64,000 nt of DNA from Geomonas ferrireducens (GCF_004917065.1 NZ_SSYA01000004.1:6127-70126), one strand, 5' to 3'; shown: positions 8,477 to 18,047, numbered from the stretch's first letter. Made by a program: numbers and translations. Notes: generated by a model not told the origin, from the sequence alone.

Positions 8477-8505
8477 TTGCAGATATAGTGGCCGCGTTGT
8501 ACAAT
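8477..8505 (+). promoter_or_regulatory. Promoter of the Tyr-rich protein gene
   Basis: TTGCAG (8477-8482), a 17-bp spacer and TACAAT (8500-8505), 40 bp before the ATG at 8545. The 256-bp divergent spacer 8289-8544 also holds the T9G9 tract; no promoter for the cytochrome gene was seen there with confidence. Confidence 0.55.
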
Positions 8506-8544
8506 GAGTTGGTCATAAAAGCCCACGAAAAAGGAGGGCACGTC

Positions 8545-9054
8545 ATGAGGAACCACCGTATTTGCACCCTGCTTCTTCCACTGTTTCTTGTCGCAGCGTC
8601 AATAACTTCTACCGTCGTGACCAGTCATGCTGATTCCGGCGGACGAGGTGACAGGCCTGTCGCTCGCTCGGTAGGGCGCTCCGGCGGATCAGTTACCTAT
8701 GGCGGCCGTGGGAGCTATACGCGGTACGTGGGGCCGAGGCATGACTCTCACTTCTCGGGGAGTGTCTGGATAGGACCGGGTTGGGGATACTATGATCCCT
8801 TCTTCTACCCGTACTATTACAACTACCCAGCCTATCCGTACTATTACTCCCCACCGACCGTGGTCGTGCCGCAGGAGCCGCAGGAGTACATCTCCCCCGA
8901 CACCCAGCAGGAGCAAGAGGGCGGGCAGTACTGGTACTACTGCCGCAAACCGCAGGGGTACTATCCCTACGTGGAGCGCTGCCCCGGAGGGTGGTTGAAA
9001 GTGGTGCCGGACACGACGCCGCCCAGCCAGGAACAGGAAGACAAGGAGGAATGA
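8545..9054 (+). CDS. Exported Tyr/Pro-rich small protein
   Basis: A 169-residue protein with a signal peptide (LLLPLFLVAASITSTVVTSHA) and a mature part rich in Gly, Tyr and Pro (YDPFFYPYYYNYPAYPYYYS), ending in an acidic Gln/Glu tail. The segment WYYCRKPQGYYPYVERCPGG is a recurrent C-terminal module of small proteobacterial envelope proteins; its two cysteines could form a disulfide. The start is fixed by AAGGAGG before 8545. The next gene, a glycine-zipper lipoprotein, begins 3 bp after its stop, so the two are co-transcribed. Function unknown; periplasm or cell surface is inferred. Confidence 0.8.
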   Translation: MRNHRICTLLLPLFLVAASITSTVVTSHADSGGRGDRPVARSVGRSGGSVTYGGRGSYTRYVGPRHDSHFSGSVWIGPGWGYYDPFFYPYYYNYPAYPYYYSPPTVVVPQEPQEYISPDTQQEQEGGQYWYYCRKPQGYYPYVERCPGGWLKVVPDTTPPSQEQEDKEE

Positions 9055-9056
9055 TC

Positions 9057-9587
9057 ATGACAAGGACTTTGACCAACGTTTGCTCGCTGCTTGCCTTGCT
9101 GGTTCTGGGGGGGTGCGTCACCATGCCGACGGGACCGAGCGTCCGCGTGCTCCCCGCGCCCGGGAAGACCTTCGAGCAGTTCATGGCTGAGGATGCCGTC
9201 TGCCGCAGGTATGCCGAGCAGCAACTCGGCATGAGCCCGCAGGATACGGCGAACCAGAATACCGCAACGAGCGCCGTGGTGGGGACCGCCATCGGTGCCG
9301 GGGTCGGGGCGGCTCTTGGTGCGGCGAGCGGCAATGCTGGGGCGGGTGCGGCCATCGGCGGCGGCACCGGCCTTCTATTCGGCGCGGCAAGCGGCTCCGA
9401 GTCGGGGCGGGTCTACGGATACGAGGCGCAGCGGCGCTACGACAACACCTATGTGCAGTGCATGTACGCCAAGGGGAACCAGATTCCGGGGAGCGTGCGC
9501 AAGACGCGCCGCGTGAGGAGTTATGTTCCTCCGCCACCTCCGGGGGTGTACTCGGTGCCGCCGGATTACTATCCGGAACGTTACTGA
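9057..9587 (+). CDS. Glycine-zipper outer-membrane-type lipoprotein
   Basis: A 176-residue lipoprotein: signal peptide with lipobox LVLGGC (Cys near residue 20), then a Gly/Ala-rich stretch (VVGTAIGAGVGAALGAASG, then AGAGAAIGGGTGLLFGAASG) typical of glycine-zipper proteins that insert in or pack against membranes, then a Pro/Tyr tail (VPPPPPGVYSVPPDYYPERY). The ATG at 9057 is preferred over 9051 because AAGGAGGA ends at 9050. It probably belongs with the Tyr-rich gene upstream. Role unknown; similar proteins are often annotated as YMGG-like or OmpA-like glycine-zipper. Confidence 0.82.
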   Translation: MTRTLTNVCSLLALLVLGGCVTMPTGPSVRVLPAPGKTFEQFMAEDAVCRRYAEQQLGMSPQDTANQNTATSAVVGTAIGAGVGAALGAASGNAGAGAAIGGGTGLLFGAASGSESGRVYGYEAQRRYDNTYVQCMYAKGNQIPGSVRKTRRVRSYVPPPPPGVYSVPPDYYPERY

Positions 9588-9591
9588 GAAG

Positions 9592-9617
9592 AGGGCGCCT
9601 GTGAGGGCGCCCTTTTT
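9592..9617 (+). terminator. Rho-independent terminator after the lipoprotein gene
   Basis: AGGGCGCC (9592-9599) with GGCGCCCT (9606-9613), a six-base loop and a T-run. Confidence 0.85.
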
Positions 9618-9638
9618 CTTTTGGGTGACTTTGAAAAT

Positions 9639-9677
9639 CTGGGAATGATGGGAGGACTGGGAAGCCTGGGAGTAATG
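9639..9677. repeat. 9-bp periodic intergenic repeat
   Basis: Four imperfect 9-mers in a row (CTGGGAATG, ATGGGAGGA, CTGGGAAGC, CTGGGAGTA) between the terminator and lnt. The period matches the repeat at 21220-21264, with a different sequence. Confidence 0.6.
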
Positions 9678-9719
9678 AGACGGGGCTCTTGATAGGAGGT
9701 GCCGCACGGGCTTCCCGGA

Positions 9720-9748
9720 TTGTGGTTGTCATGCCGTTGTGGTATCGT
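9720..9748 (+). promoter_or_regulatory. Possible lnt promoter
   Basis: TTGTGG (9720-9725), a 17-bp spacer and TATCGT (9743-9748); a moderate match to sigma-70 consensus. Confidence 0.35.
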
Positions 9749-9791
9749 GCGGGGGCGCGCGAGGCGCCATCACCAAAAAACAGAGGTCGTT

Positions 9792-11357
9792 TTGACTACT
9801 TCCAGCAACTCCCACCCCCTTGCTCCCTGGGGCGCGGCCATACTTACTGGCGTCCTGATGTTCCTGGGCTACGCCGGCTTCGACCAATTCTACCTTGAGT
9901 GGATCTTTCTCCTCCCACTTCTCTGGGCCGTACGCGACGTGCAACCGCGACGCGCCTTCCTGCTTGGCTGGGTCGCAGGCATCGTGGGACACGGCGGCGG
10001 CTTCTACTGGATCATCCAGATGTTCCAGCAGTTCGCCGGTGCACCTTTGGCGGTCGGCGTCGCAGGACTCGTTCTTTTGGCGGCGGCCAACGGGGTCGTG
10101 CTGGCGGTCTGGGCCTGGGGGATGAGCCTGCTAACCCGCGGACGGGAGCGCAACCTGGTATGGATCGCCCCGGTACTCTGGACCGCCATCGAGAAGGTCT
10201 GGCCCGAGGTGTTCCCCAACTACCTGGGCGCGAGCCAGTACAAGGTCCCGCACCTGACCCAGATTGCCGACTTCACCGGTGTCCTCGGCGTCTCCTTCCT
10301 CGTGGTCTACATCAACGCGACGCTTTACCGTATCCTCGCCTGCCGGCTCGAAGGTAAAGAGGTGCCGTGGCGTGCGGCGGCGGTACTCGGGGGGATCCTG
10401 ATCCTTGTTGTCGGTTACGGCGAGTTCCGAATCCGCGAGGTGGAAGGCAAGGTCGCCGCGGCGCAGCACCTCACCGTCGGGCTCGTGCAGACCAACCGCG
10501 GCGCTGCCGACCTCCACCTCTCGGCCGGAGCGATACAGCAGGAGCACCGCGATATGTCGAAGGCGCTGCTCGCGGCAAAGAAGGCCGACCTCGTGGTCTG
10601 GCCGGAGGGGGTGCTGAGCTTGGGGCTTTCCTCCCGCGAGGGAACCATCCCGACCTGGGCCCTCGGCGACCTGAACGTACCGCTGCTCTTCGGGGCCTGC
10701 CTCCAGTTGAACGGGGAGGGGGAGACACGCTTCTACAACAGCGCCCTTCTCGCCGACGCCTCGGGCAAGATCCTCGGGACCTACGACAAGACCGTACTCG
10801 TTCCCTTTGGCGAGTACATACCCTTCGGGGACGCCTTCCCGGTCCTGTACTCCTGGTCCCCGTACAGCAGCAAGTTCTTCTCGGGGAAAAGCGTTGAGCC
10901 GCTCAAACTCGGACCGCATCTCTTGTCGGTGAGCATCTGTTACGAGGACATCTTCCCCACCCATATCAGGAAGCTGATGCACGGGGGGCGCGAGGGGCGG
11001 ACCCCGGCGGTCATGTTCAACCTGACCAACGACTCCTGGTACGGCAACTCCACCGAACCGATGGAGCACCTCGCCCTGGCGAGCTTCCGTTCCATCGAAA
11101 ACAGACGCTCCCTGGTGCGGGTCACCAACACGGGAATCTCCGCCTTCGTCGACCCGGCCGGGCGCATCACGAGCCGCACCGGCGTCTGGACCAGGGAGGT
11201 GCTTGTGGACCGGGTGCCGCTTCTGGAGGGGAAAACAGTCTACGGCGCTATCGGCGACTGGATCGGCTGGCTCTGCGCAGTCATCTCGCTCGTTGCCGTA
11301 GTCTTCGTGACTGTATCAAACAGGCGCGGTTTGACTGGGAAAAAGAATGCTTTATAG
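9792..11357 (+). CDS. lnt: Apolipoprotein N-acyltransferase
   Basis: A 521-residue inner-membrane enzyme that adds the third acyl chain to lipoproteins before Lol export. The N-terminal third has about six to seven transmembrane helices; the periplasmic nitrilase-fold domain follows. The catalytic triad is visible: Glu in VVWPEGVLSL (about 272), Lys in GTYDKTVLVPFGEYIP (about 333) and Cys in VSICYEDIFP (about 383). A final transmembrane helix (WLCAVISLVAVVFVTV) closes the protein. The start is a TTG with AGAGG upstream; no ATG is well placed. It fits the Lol and Bam genes further along. Confidence 0.93.
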   Translation: MTTSSNSHPLAPWGAAILTGVLMFLGYAGFDQFYLEWIFLLPLLWAVRDVQPRRAFLLGWVAGIVGHGGGFYWIIQMFQQFAGAPLAVGVAGLVLLAAANGVVLAVWAWGMSLLTRGRERNLVWIAPVLWTAIEKVWPEVFPNYLGASQYKVPHLTQIADFTGVLGVSFLVVYINATLYRILACRLEGKEVPWRAAAVLGGILILVVGYGEFRIREVEGKVAAAQHLTVGLVQTNRGAADLHLSAGAIQQEHRDMSKALLAAKKADLVVWPEGVLSLGLSSREGTIPTWALGDLNVPLLFGACLQLNGEGETRFYNSALLADASGKILGTYDKTVLVPFGEYIPFGDAFPVLYSWSPYSSKFFSGKSVEPLKLGPHLLSVSICYEDIFPTHIRKLMHGGREGRTPAVMFNLTNDSWYGNSTEPMEHLALASFRSIENRRSLVRVTNTGISAFVDPAGRITSRTGVWTREVLVDRVPLLEGKTVYGAIGDWIGWLCAVISLVAVVFVTVSNRRGLTGKKNAL

Positions 11358-11424
11358 TCTGACAGGGGAAAAGCGGGTCTCACAGCCTCCCAGCTAGAGC
11401 AGGTTCAACGAGGCGGAAGCTATC

Positions 11425-13539
11425 ATGGCGAATTCGAGCGGAAGATCGGTTAGGAAGAACGCGGAGCAGCTCAAGGGAAACACCTCGCCACTGGGCGCGA
11501 CTGTCACCCCCGGAGGGGTGAACTTCAGCGTCTTTGCCAGGGACTGCAGCGGCGTCGAACTGCTCCTCTTCGATCGCGTCGACGACCCAGTCCCTTCCCG
11601 TGTCATCACTCTCGATCCAAAGCGCAACCGCACCTACCACTACTGGCACGTCTTCGTCCCGGGCATCGGCGCGGGGCAGCTCTACGGTTACCGCGTCGCC
11701 GGTCCCTTCGAACCACAGCGCGGACGCCGCTTCGATCCCGGCAAGGTCCTCATCGACCCTTACGGCCGCGCCGTTGCCGTCCCGGACGGCTACTGCCGGG
11801 GGGACGCGTGCATCCCCGGCGACAACGCGGCGAGCGCCATGAAGAGCGTGGTGGCCGACCCCCGCGGCTACAACTGGGAGGGGGACCTGCCGCTCAAGCG
11901 CCCCTATTCCAGCACCGTCATCTACGAGATGCACGTGGCAGGGTTCACCAGGCACCCATCCTCGGGAGTCTCAGACGATAAGCGCGGCACCTACGCGGGG
12001 CTCATCGAGAAGATCCCCTACCTGAAGGAGCTGGGCATCACCGCGGTGGAGCTGCTCCCGGTGTTCCAGTTCGACCCGCTAGACGCTCCCCTTGGGCTTC
12101 GCAACTACTGGGGCTACAGCCCGGTCTCCTTCTTTGCGCCCCACGCCGCCTACAGCTCAAAGCAGGGACCGCTCGGTCCTCTGGACGAGTTCCGGGACAT
12201 GGTGAAGGCGCTGCACAAGGCGGGGATCGAGGTGATCCTCGACGTGGTCTACAACCACACCTCCGAAGGGGACCACAACGGCCCCACCTTCTGCTTCCGC
12301 GGCTTTGCCAACGACGTCTACTACTCCCTCGCCCCCGACGGCAGCTACCTGAACCACACCGGCTGCGGCAACACACTGAACGCGAACCACCACGTGGTGC
12401 GCCGGCTCATCATCGACTCCCTGCATTACTGGGTGAAAGAGATGCACGTCGACGGCTTCCGTTTCGACCTCGCCTCCATCCTCTCCCGCGACGGCCAGGG
12501 ACGTCCGCTGAAGGATCCCCCCATCCTCTGGGACATCGAGTCCGATCCGGCGCTAGCCGGCATAAAGCTCATCGCCGAGGCGTGGGACGCGGGTGGGCTC
12601 TACCAAGTGGGGAGCTTCATCGGGGACAGCTGGAAGGAGTGGAACGGCGAGTTCCGCGATGACGTGCGCCGCTTCCTGAAGGGGGACGAGGGGATGGTGT
12701 CCCGCTTTGCGGCACGTATCCTGGCGAGTCCGGATATTTATGGGCACCAGGAGCGCGAGCCGGAACAGAGCATCAACTTCGTCACCTGTCATGACGGCTT
12801 CACCCTGAACGACCTCGTCTCGTACAACAAAAAGCACAACGAGGCGAACGGGGAAGGGAACCGTGACGGCTCCGACGCGAACGAAAGCTGGAACTGCGGG
12901 ATGGAGGGGCCGACGGACAATCCGGCCATCGAGGCGCTGCGTAAGCGCCAGGTGAAGAACTTCGTCGCGGTCACCCTGCTCGCCCTCGGAACGCCGATGA
13001 TCCTGATGGGTGACGAGGCGCGGCGCACCCAGCTTGGAAACAACAACGCCTACTGCCAGGACAACGAAATCGGCTGGTTCGACTGGAACAAGGTCGAGGA
13101 GCATGCCGACATCCATCGCTTCACTAAGGAACTGATCCGGGCGCGCCTCAGGCAGAGCGAGGCGTCGGCGGATGTCCTGTCGCTCAGCCAGTTGCTGGGG
13201 CAAGCGCGCCTTGAGTGGCACGGCGTCCGCTTAGGGACGCCGGACTGGAGCCACGAGTCGCACAGCATCGCCCTCACCGTCCGCAGCAACACGAAGAGCC
13301 TCGTGTTCCATTACATGGTGAACGCCTACTGGGAGCCGCTCTCATTCATGCTCCCCTCGCCCAGGAAGCTTCCAGGAGGGAGATGGCACCGCTGGATCGA
13401 CACCTCGCTCGATTCCCCCGACGACATCGCCCCGTGGGAAGAGTTGCCGCTCGTCGAGGGGGAGAGTTACCGTCTTCCACCCCGCAGCCTCGTCGTGGTC
13501 GTGGCTAAGAACCGCACGGCGAGCCGGACAAGGAGCTGA
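11425..13539 (+). CDS. glgX: Glycogen debranching enzyme (isoamylase type)
   Basis: A 704-residue GH13 enzyme cleaving alpha-1,6 branches of glycogen. The N-terminal CBM48-like domain has [20 protein letters not shown]. The barrel carries [16 protein letters not shown], the nucleophile in [13 protein letters not shown] (about 349), the acid Glu in [10 protein letters not shown] (about 384) and [20 protein letters not shown] (about 456). Length and wording match GlgX/TreX. With MalQ it would allow full use of stored glycogen. It ends two bases before aroC, so the two are read together although their pathways differ. Confidence 0.95.
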   Translation: MANSSGRSVRKNAEQLKGNTSPLGATVTPGGVNFSVFARDCSGVELLLFDRVDDPVPSRVITLDPKRNRTYHYWHVFVPGIGAGQLYGYRVAGPFEPQRGRRFDPGKVLIDPYGRAVAVPDGYCRGDACIPGDNAASAMKSVVADPRGYNWEGDLPLKRPYSSTVIYEMHVAGFTRHPSSGVSDDKRGTYAGLIEKIPYLKELGITAVELLPVFQFDPLDAPLGLRNYWGYSPVSFFAPHAAYSSKQGPLGPLDEFRDMVKALHKAGIEVILDVVYNHTSEGDHNGPTFCFRGFANDVYYSLAPDGSYLNHTGCGNTLNANHHVVRRLIIDSLHYWVKEMHVDGFRFDLASILSRDGQGRPLKDPPILWDIESDPALAGIKLIAEAWDAGGLYQVGSFIGDSWKEWNGEFRDDVRRFLKGDEGMVSRFAARILASPDIYGHQEREPEQSINFVTCHDGFTLNDLVSYNKKHNEANGEGNRDGSDANESWNCGMEGPTDNPAIEALRKRQVKNFVAVTLLALGTPMILMGDEARRTQLGNNNAYCQDNEIGWFDWNKVEEHADIHRFTKELIRARLRQSEASADVLSLSQLLGQARLEWHGVRLGTPDWSHESHSIALTVRSNTKSLVFHYMVNAYWEPLSFMLPSPRKLPGGRWHRWIDTSLDSPDDIAPWEELPLVEGESYRLPPRSLVVVVAKNRTASRTRS

Positions 13540-13541
13540 AC

Positions 13542-14624
13542 ATGTCATCGGTATTCGGAACGATCTTCAAGGTTTCCACCTTCGGCGAGAGCCACTGCAA
13601 GGCGGTCGGCGCCGTCATCGACGGGGCACCGGCCGGAATGCGACTGTCCGAGGCGGATATCCAGCCGCAACTCGACCGCCGCCGTCCCGGGCAGAGCGAG
13701 CTCAGTACCCCCCGAGAGGAGGAGGACATCGTCACCATCCTCTCCGGCGTCGAGCTCGGCGTCACCCTCGGAACCCCCATAGGACTCATGGTGCATAACC
13801 GCGACCAGCGCCCGGGGGACTACGAGGAGATGGCGGAGGTGCCGCGCCCCTCCCATGCCGACTACACCTACCAGATGAAGTACGGCGTGCGTGCCTCGAG
13901 CGGCGGCGGACGCTCCTCCGCACGGGAAACCATCGGCCGGGTCGCGGCGGGTGCCATCGCCGAGAAGTACCTCTTCGAACGTTACGGGATCGAGATCGTC
14001 GCCTGGGTGGACGCCGTCGGGGCGATCGATGCCGGGCCGGTCGACTTGGTCTCGATCACCCGCAAAGAGGTGGACGCACACCCGGTGCGCTGCGGCAACC
14101 CCGCCATGGCGCAGGCGATGGCCGACCTGATCGCCCAGGTGCGCGACAAAAACGACTCGGTCGGGGGAATGGTCTCCTGCGTCTGCCGCAACATCCCCGC
14201 CGGGCTCGGCGAGCCGGTGTTCGACAAGCTGGACGCCCTTTTGGCCCACGCCATGCTCTCCATCCCCGCATCCAAGGGGTTCGAGATCGGCTCGGGCTTC
14301 AGCGGCAGCCGCATGCTGGGGAGCGCCCACAACGATCCATTCGTCAGCAAGGGGGGGAGGCTCGGGACCTCGAGCAACTACTCTGGCGGCGTGCAGGGAG
14401 GGATTTCCAACGGGGAGCCGGTCTACTTCCGGGTGGGCTTCAAGCCGCCGGCGACGGTGGCGCTGCCGCAGAAGACGGCGCGCTTCGACGGCAGTGAGGC
14501 CGTCCTCGAGGCGAAGGGGCGCCACGACCCGTGCATCGTGCCGCGCGCCGTCCCCGTCGTCGAGGCAATGGCCGCCCTGGTGCTCCTGGACCTCGTGCTC
14601 AGGCAGGAATACCGGAAGCTGTAA
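13542..14624 (+). CDS. aroC: Chorismate synthase
   Basis: A 360-residue FMN-dependent enzyme for the last shikimate pathway step. Signatures: [20 protein letters not shown] at the N-terminus (the usual Gly after GESH is Cys here, as in part of the family), [14 protein letters not shown], and [33 protein letters not shown] precedes the ATG. It converges with a minus-strand gene 3 bp after its stop, with no clear terminator between. Confidence 0.96.
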   Translation: MSSVFGTIFKVSTFGESHCKAVGAVIDGAPAGMRLSEADIQPQLDRRRPGQSELSTPREEEDIVTILSGVELGVTLGTPIGLMVHNRDQRPGDYEEMAEVPRPSHADYTYQMKYGVRASSGGGRSSARETIGRVAAGAIAEKYLFERYGIEIVAWVDAVGAIDAGPVDLVSITRKEVDAHPVRCGNPAMAQAMADLIAQVRDKNDSVGGMVSCVCRNIPAGLGEPVFDKLDALLAHAMLSIPASKGFEIGSGFSGSRMLGSAHNDPFVSKGGRLGTSSNYSGGVQGGISNGEPVYFRVGFKPPATVALPQKTARFDGSEAVLEAKGRHDPCIVPRAVPVVEAMAALVLLDLVLRQEYRKL

Positions 14625-14627
14625 AGG

Positions 14628-15059
14628 CTAACGGGTGCAGGCCTGTCCGAGGACGAGCCCCATCCTGGTATCGGGGGGGAGGTACTCCCATTGGGTGACG
14701 GCGGAGAGGTCGGTGCTTCTCAGCGTGCCGCCCTTCTTGTCGAGATGGGTCGCAGCGAGGAGATGCCCCTCCCGCTCCGTGCAGTTGACCTCGTAGCTGT
14801 AGAGGGTCTCGTACAGCGGCGTGGAGTCCGGCAGTTCGGTGAGGACCTTGAGGGCGTCCTTTCTTCCTTGGTCACTGTACACCACCCGCGTCCTCACCTG
14901 GATGACCCCTTCCCGCAGCGGGGTCACGCCGCTTCGGTCGAAGAAGAAGCTCGAGTCCTCGTTTTCGTCCAGCTTGAACCAGTCAGGCGACGCCGCAAAG
15001 GCCGACGCAGCCAGCATCCCCACCGCAACCATGCTCAGCAGAAAAAGTTTTACCCGCAT
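14628..15059 (-). CDS. Small exported protein, surface-adhesin E-like
   Basis: A 143-residue protein with a cleavable signal peptide (VKLFLLSMVAVGMLAASAFA). The mature part (WFKLDENEDSSFFFDRSGVT, then VRTRVVYSDQGR and LYSYEVNCTEREGHLLA) resembles the surface-adhesin protein E family, which has a YDxxS-type strand, a Val-Arg-x-Arg strand and a paired-cysteine segment. The two mature cysteines (in EVNCTE and GQACTR) could form a disulfide. It follows the SRPBCC-type gene by 3 bp on the same strand. Function unknown. Confidence 0.7.
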   Translation of the reverse strand: MRVKLFLLSMVAVGMLAASAFAASPDWFKLDENEDSSFFFDRSGVTPLREGVIQVRTRVVYSDQGRKDALKVLTELPDSTPLYETLYSYEVNCTEREGHLLAATHLDKKGGTLRSTDLSAVTQWEYLPPDTRMGLVLGQACTR

Positions 15060-15062
15060 CTC

Positions 15063-15512
15063 TCACCCCCTTGCATCCAATTCCTCAGCCCGCGAACGTA
15101 TCTTCTGCATCTCCGTCTCCAGGTCGGTGATGATCTCCTCTTCCTCCCGCACCAGCCCGTGAACCTTGAGGGACTTGCGCAAGAGATCCAGGTCGTACTC
15201 AAGGTAGAGCGGCACCACCGGGCTCTGTCGAGCCGATTTCAGGATCTTGCGGACGATGAACCCGGTGAACTGCGGGTGTTCCAGCAGTTCATGGCGCATC
15301 TCCCCGTCGTAGGGGCGCAAAATCACCCGCTCCCGCACCGGATCGCCGTGCACCGTCATCTCGGATATGAAGGTATCCGGTGCTTCCTCGGAGAGCCGGA
15401 CGTCGGCGATCCCCAGTGCGTAGCGCTCCGGGTGGTGCAACCGGTCGACCAGCATGTCCCACAGCGTCTTGTGCTCGCAATGAACCACCACCTGAAGGGT
15501 GCGGATGAGCAT
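15063..15512 (-). CDS. SRPBCC/AtaL-like (DUF1857-type) protein
   Basis: A 149-residue cytoplasmic protein without a signal peptide. The start at 15512 is set by AAGGAGG five bases upstream. The core (LWDMLVDRLHHPERYALGIA, DTFISEMTVHGDPVRERVIL) fits the START-like AtaL/DUF1857 fold, in which a ligand pocket is formed by a helix-grip. The C-terminal third is charged and helical (LVREEEEIITDLETEMQKIR). No catalytic residues can be named. It has a good promoter and is followed by the adhesin-E-like gene. Confidence 0.6.
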   Translation of the reverse strand: MLIRTLQVVVHCEHKTLWDMLVDRLHHPERYALGIADVRLSEEAPDTFISEMTVHGDPVRERVILRPYDGEMRHELLEHPQFTGFIVRKILKSARQSPVVPLYLEYDLDLLRKSLKVHGLVREEEEIITDLETEMQKIRSRAEELDARG

Positions 15513-15562
15513 GGGAACCTCCTTGTGCGTGTCGTGCCTGCGGGGTCGTTTTGAACTAGCCA

Positions 15563-15590
15563 ATTATAAAACGCCCTCTCATGCGGTCAA
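15563..15590 (-). promoter_or_regulatory. Promoter of the AtaL-like gene
   Basis: Read on the minus strand: TTGACC (complement of 15585-15590), a 16-bp spacer, TATAAT (complement of 15563-15568). It is divergent from the promoter at 15640. Confidence 0.65.
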
Positions 15591-15639
15591 GCCGAAGGCG
15601 GTGTTGAAACCATGCGGCAAGAAAGGGGGGCGCCCAAAA

Positions 15640-15667
15640 TTGACAGCCGCTCCGGTGTGGTTACAAT
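15640..15667 (+). promoter_or_regulatory. Promoter of the DUF1440-like gene
   Basis: TTGACA (15640-15645), a 16-bp spacer and TACAAT (15662-15667), 57 bp before the start codon. Confidence 0.65.
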
Positions 15668-15724
15668 GGGCGTGCCCCTGCCGGGCGCTGGAAATAAAAC
15701 AGCGAGATCGCAAGGAGGTCTGTC

Positions 15725-16237
15725 ATGGCAACGGGAAATGCCGGCTCGATGACGCAGCGACATCCGGTCATCATCGCGATGGCCGCCGGCTTGATCGCCG
15801 GTGCGGCGGCGAGCGCCTCGGACAGGCTCCTGGACCGGCTGGTGAGCGAGAGGCAGAAAAGGCGCGACCGGCTTGTGCGCGAGGCACCGGCGCACCAGGC
15901 GGCCGGGCCGCACTTCGCCGCGAAGATTGCGGGTCGCAAGCTGAACAGGAAGGAGAAGGAGTGCGCCAGGGCAGCCTTCGGTGTGCTCTACGGGCTGGGG
16001 TGGGGAGCGATCCATGGCGGGCTGCGGAGGAGGTTCCCGGTGCTTTCCCGCTGGGGCGGTCTCCCCTTCGCGCTCCCCTTCTTCTTCGCCTGCGACGGCG
16101 TGATTGCGCCGGCGCTCGGCGTGTCGCCGGGGCTGAACCGCGTTCCGTGGCAGCCCAGCGTGAAGGAAATGGGAAATCACATCGCATGGACGTTGGTCGC
16201 TGAACTGGTGCATCGTGTGGTGGGCAAAGAGCGTTGA
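15725..16237 (+). CDS. DUF1440-like small membrane protein
   Basis: A 170-residue basic protein with three or so hydrophobic segments (VIIAMAAGLIAGAAASASDR, AAFGVLYGLGWGAIHGGL, LPFALPFFFACDGVIAPALG) and a C-terminal NHIAWTLVAELVHRVV. This is the layout of the DUF1440/YagU-like inner-membrane family. GCAAGGAGGTC gives the ribosome binding site. It is followed 25 bp later by a sterol-desaturase-family gene and shares its promoter and terminator. Function unknown. Confidence 0.65.
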   Translation: MATGNAGSMTQRHPVIIAMAAGLIAGAAASASDRLLDRLVSERQKRRDRLVREAPAHQAAGPHFAAKIAGRKLNRKEKECARAAFGVLYGLGWGAIHGGLRRRFPVLSRWGGLPFALPFFFACDGVIAPALGVSPGLNRVPWQPSVKEMGNHIAWTLVAELVHRVVGKER

Positions 16238-16262
16238 AAGAGGTTGCGGAGGAGGGGCGTGT

Positions 16263-17132
16263 ATGGCAAGGACCGTTGATCCGATGAGACGGGAGCTTCC
16301 CAGATGGCTGAACGCGGTGCTGATCGTCGGCACCGTGGCAACCGTCGCCGTCATGGAGCTCAGGCGTCCGCTCAGGAAGGAGCGGGAAGGCAAACTGAGG
16401 AGAAACGGGCGCAACGCCGCCTTCGCCCTCATCGCGGCGGCCACGGTCGCCCTCGCCGAGAAGCCGGCGGTGGTTCCCCTCGCACACCATGTGCAGAAAA
16501 AGGGCTTGGGCGCGGTCAAGCTTCTCGGTCTCCCCCCATGGGCCGAGGTGGCGCTGTCGGTGCTCCTGCTCGACTACATGCTGTTCATCTGGCATGTGCT
16601 GACCCACAAGATCCCGCTCCTTTGGCGCTTCCACAAGCCGCACCACGTCGATCTCGATCTTGACGCGAGCACGGCGCTTCGCTTCCACTTCGGCGAGCTG
16701 CTCCTGTCCGTACCGTGGCGGGCGGCCCAGGTCCGCCTGATCGGCGTCTCCCCCTTCGCCCTTGCCATGTGGCAGACCCTTACCCTCATGGCGATTCTGT
16801 TCCATCACTCGAACGTGAGACTCCCGCACCGGGTCGAGCGGCGCCTGTGCCACTTGATCGTTACCCCGAGGATGCACGGCATCCACCATTCCGTCGTGAG
16901 GGGGGAGACCGACTCCAACTGGAGCACCATCTTTTCCTGGCCGGATCACCTGCATCGCACGCTGAAGCTGAACGTCCTTCAGGACTCGGTGACCATCGGC
17001 GTTGCCGGCTTCCAGGACCCGGCACAGCTCACCCTCGGGAAGACCCTTGGCATGCCCTTTGTCAGACAGGTGGAGGTGGAGGGACCGAAAAGGGAGGTGC
17101 TGCCGGTACCGCCGACGGTGCTGGCAGTCTAG
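16263..17132 (+). CDS. Fatty acid hydroxylase/sterol desaturase family protein
   Basis: A 289-residue integral membrane oxygenase. The di-iron histidine motifs are present in order: HVLTH, HKPHH, FHHSN and HGIHHS, between hydrophobic helices, as in PF04116. The start at 16263 follows GAGGAGGGG. The substrate is unknown; relatives act on sterols, carotenoids, fatty acids or alkylglycerols. It ends just before a strong terminator. Confidence 0.85.
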   Translation: MARTVDPMRRELPRWLNAVLIVGTVATVAVMELRRPLRKEREGKLRRNGRNAAFALIAAATVALAEKPAVVPLAHHVQKKGLGAVKLLGLPPWAEVALSVLLLDYMLFIWHVLTHKIPLLWRFHKPHHVDLDLDASTALRFHFGELLLSVPWRAAQVRLIGVSPFALAMWQTLTLMAILFHHSNVRLPHRVERRLCHLIVTPRMHGIHHSVVRGETDSNWSTIFSWPDHLHRTLKLNVLQDSVTIGVAGFQDPAQLTLGKTLGMPFVRQVEVEGPKREVLPVPPTVLAV

Positions 17133-17155
17133 GAGGCTGCTGGATCCGGAAACGC

Positions 17156-17192
17156 AAAGAGACCCGTCGGGTACCCGGCGGGTCTCTTTTTT
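17156..17192 (+). terminator. Strong terminator after the hydroxylase gene
   Basis: A near-perfect palindrome: AAAGAGACCCG...CGGGTCTCTTTT with an inner CGGGTACCCG. The A-run on the left makes it suitable for the convergent minus-strand gene as well. Confidence 0.85.
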
Positions 17193-17213
17193 GCGGCACG
17201 AGGACGCATCCGA

Positions 17214-17399
17214 TCAGGCAAGCGGTCCTCGCGGCGGGTCCTTCGGACGGGTGTGCACCACGCCGGTCAGGATGCCGATGCCAAGGAGTATGATGCAGAC
17301 GATGGCGATCTTGAAGACGGCGATGCCGGCGGTCACCAGGGCCCAGGCGACCCCGGAAATGATGAGGATGAAGCCGATGATGTAGAGCGCAAATGACAT
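17214..17399 (-). CDS. Very small two-helix membrane protein
   Basis: A 61-residue protein made of two hydrophobic helices (ALYIIGFILIISGVAWALV and IAVFKIAIVCIILLGIGILT) and a charged Pro-rich tail. The ATG at 17399 is chosen for the GGAGGTAGCC upstream. Its look is that of small inner-membrane stress or scaffold peptides; no family name can be given safely. Confidence 0.65.
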   Translation of the reverse strand: MSFALYIIGFILIISGVAWALVTAGIAVFKIAIVCIILLGIGILTGVVHTRPKDPPRGPLA

Positions 17400-17525
17400 G
17401 GCTACCTCCGTGGACAATCGTGTTGGAAATTTCCAATCTTGCGACAGCTCAATGCTAGCGGGAGGGCTTCCGTTGTCAATGCGCGGGAGGAAGTCAGGAA
17501 GAGGGCGGCGGGGGGTACGCGGGGG

Positions 17526-18047
17526 CTATGCGGGGGAAGTTTCCTTGTAGAGCGCCCCGGCTGTTTCCAGGTGGGTCAGGTACAGCCTGGTGTCGAACTC
17601 GAGCTGGTGGTAGTCGGGTTCCATGTACTCGCAGAGCTGGTAGAAGGCCTTGTTGTGCTCCTTCTCCTTCAGGTGGGCGAGCTCGTGCACGACGATCATC
17701 CTCAGGAACTCAACCGGGGCGACCCGGAACATGCTCGCCACCCTGATCTCGTTTTTCGCCGTGAGCTTCGCGCCCTGCACCCGTGAAACGAAGCTGTGGA
17801 GCCCGAGGGCGTGGTTGATCACGCTGATCTTCGGGTCATAGACGACCTTGCTGAGCGGCTGCGACTTGCGAAGGTACTCGTTCTTGATGCCCATGGTGAA
17901 GTCGTAGAGCGACCGGTCCGTGGTGAAGCCGTGCGGGGCGGGGTACTTGGAAAGGAGCACGCCGCCGAGTTCGTTCGCATCGAGGAGCCGCTGCACCTTT
18001 GAGGTCACCTGCTCGGAATAGCCCGCTAGATATTTGAGTCCACGCAT
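17526..18047 (-). CDS. YgjP-like (WLM/DUF45) metallopeptidase
   Basis: A 173-residue zinc metallopeptidase-like protein. The zinc motif HELAH lies in VVHELAHLKEKEHNKAFYQL near residue 120, with the third ligand probably the His in KEHNKAF, as in the YgjP/M48-like family. No signal peptide, so cytoplasmic. It starts at the ATG at 18047 with a weak GGGAAG upstream. Monocistronic and divergent from bioF. Substrates of the family are not well known. Confidence 0.8.
   Translation of the reverse strand: MRGLKYLAGYSEQVTSKVQRLLDANELGGVLLSKYPAPHGFTTDRSLYDFTMGIKNEYLRKSQPLSKVVYDPKISVINHALGLHSFVSRVQGAKLTAKNEIRVASMFRVAPVEFLRMIVVHELAHLKEKEHNKAFYQLCEYMEPDYHQLEFDTRLYLTHLETAGALYKETSPA

Noticed and set aside
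9699-9791. N-terminal extension of Lnt
   Set aside because: It would be Arg/His-rich, overlaps the predicted promoter and lacks a ribosome binding site; TTG 9792 fits the family length.
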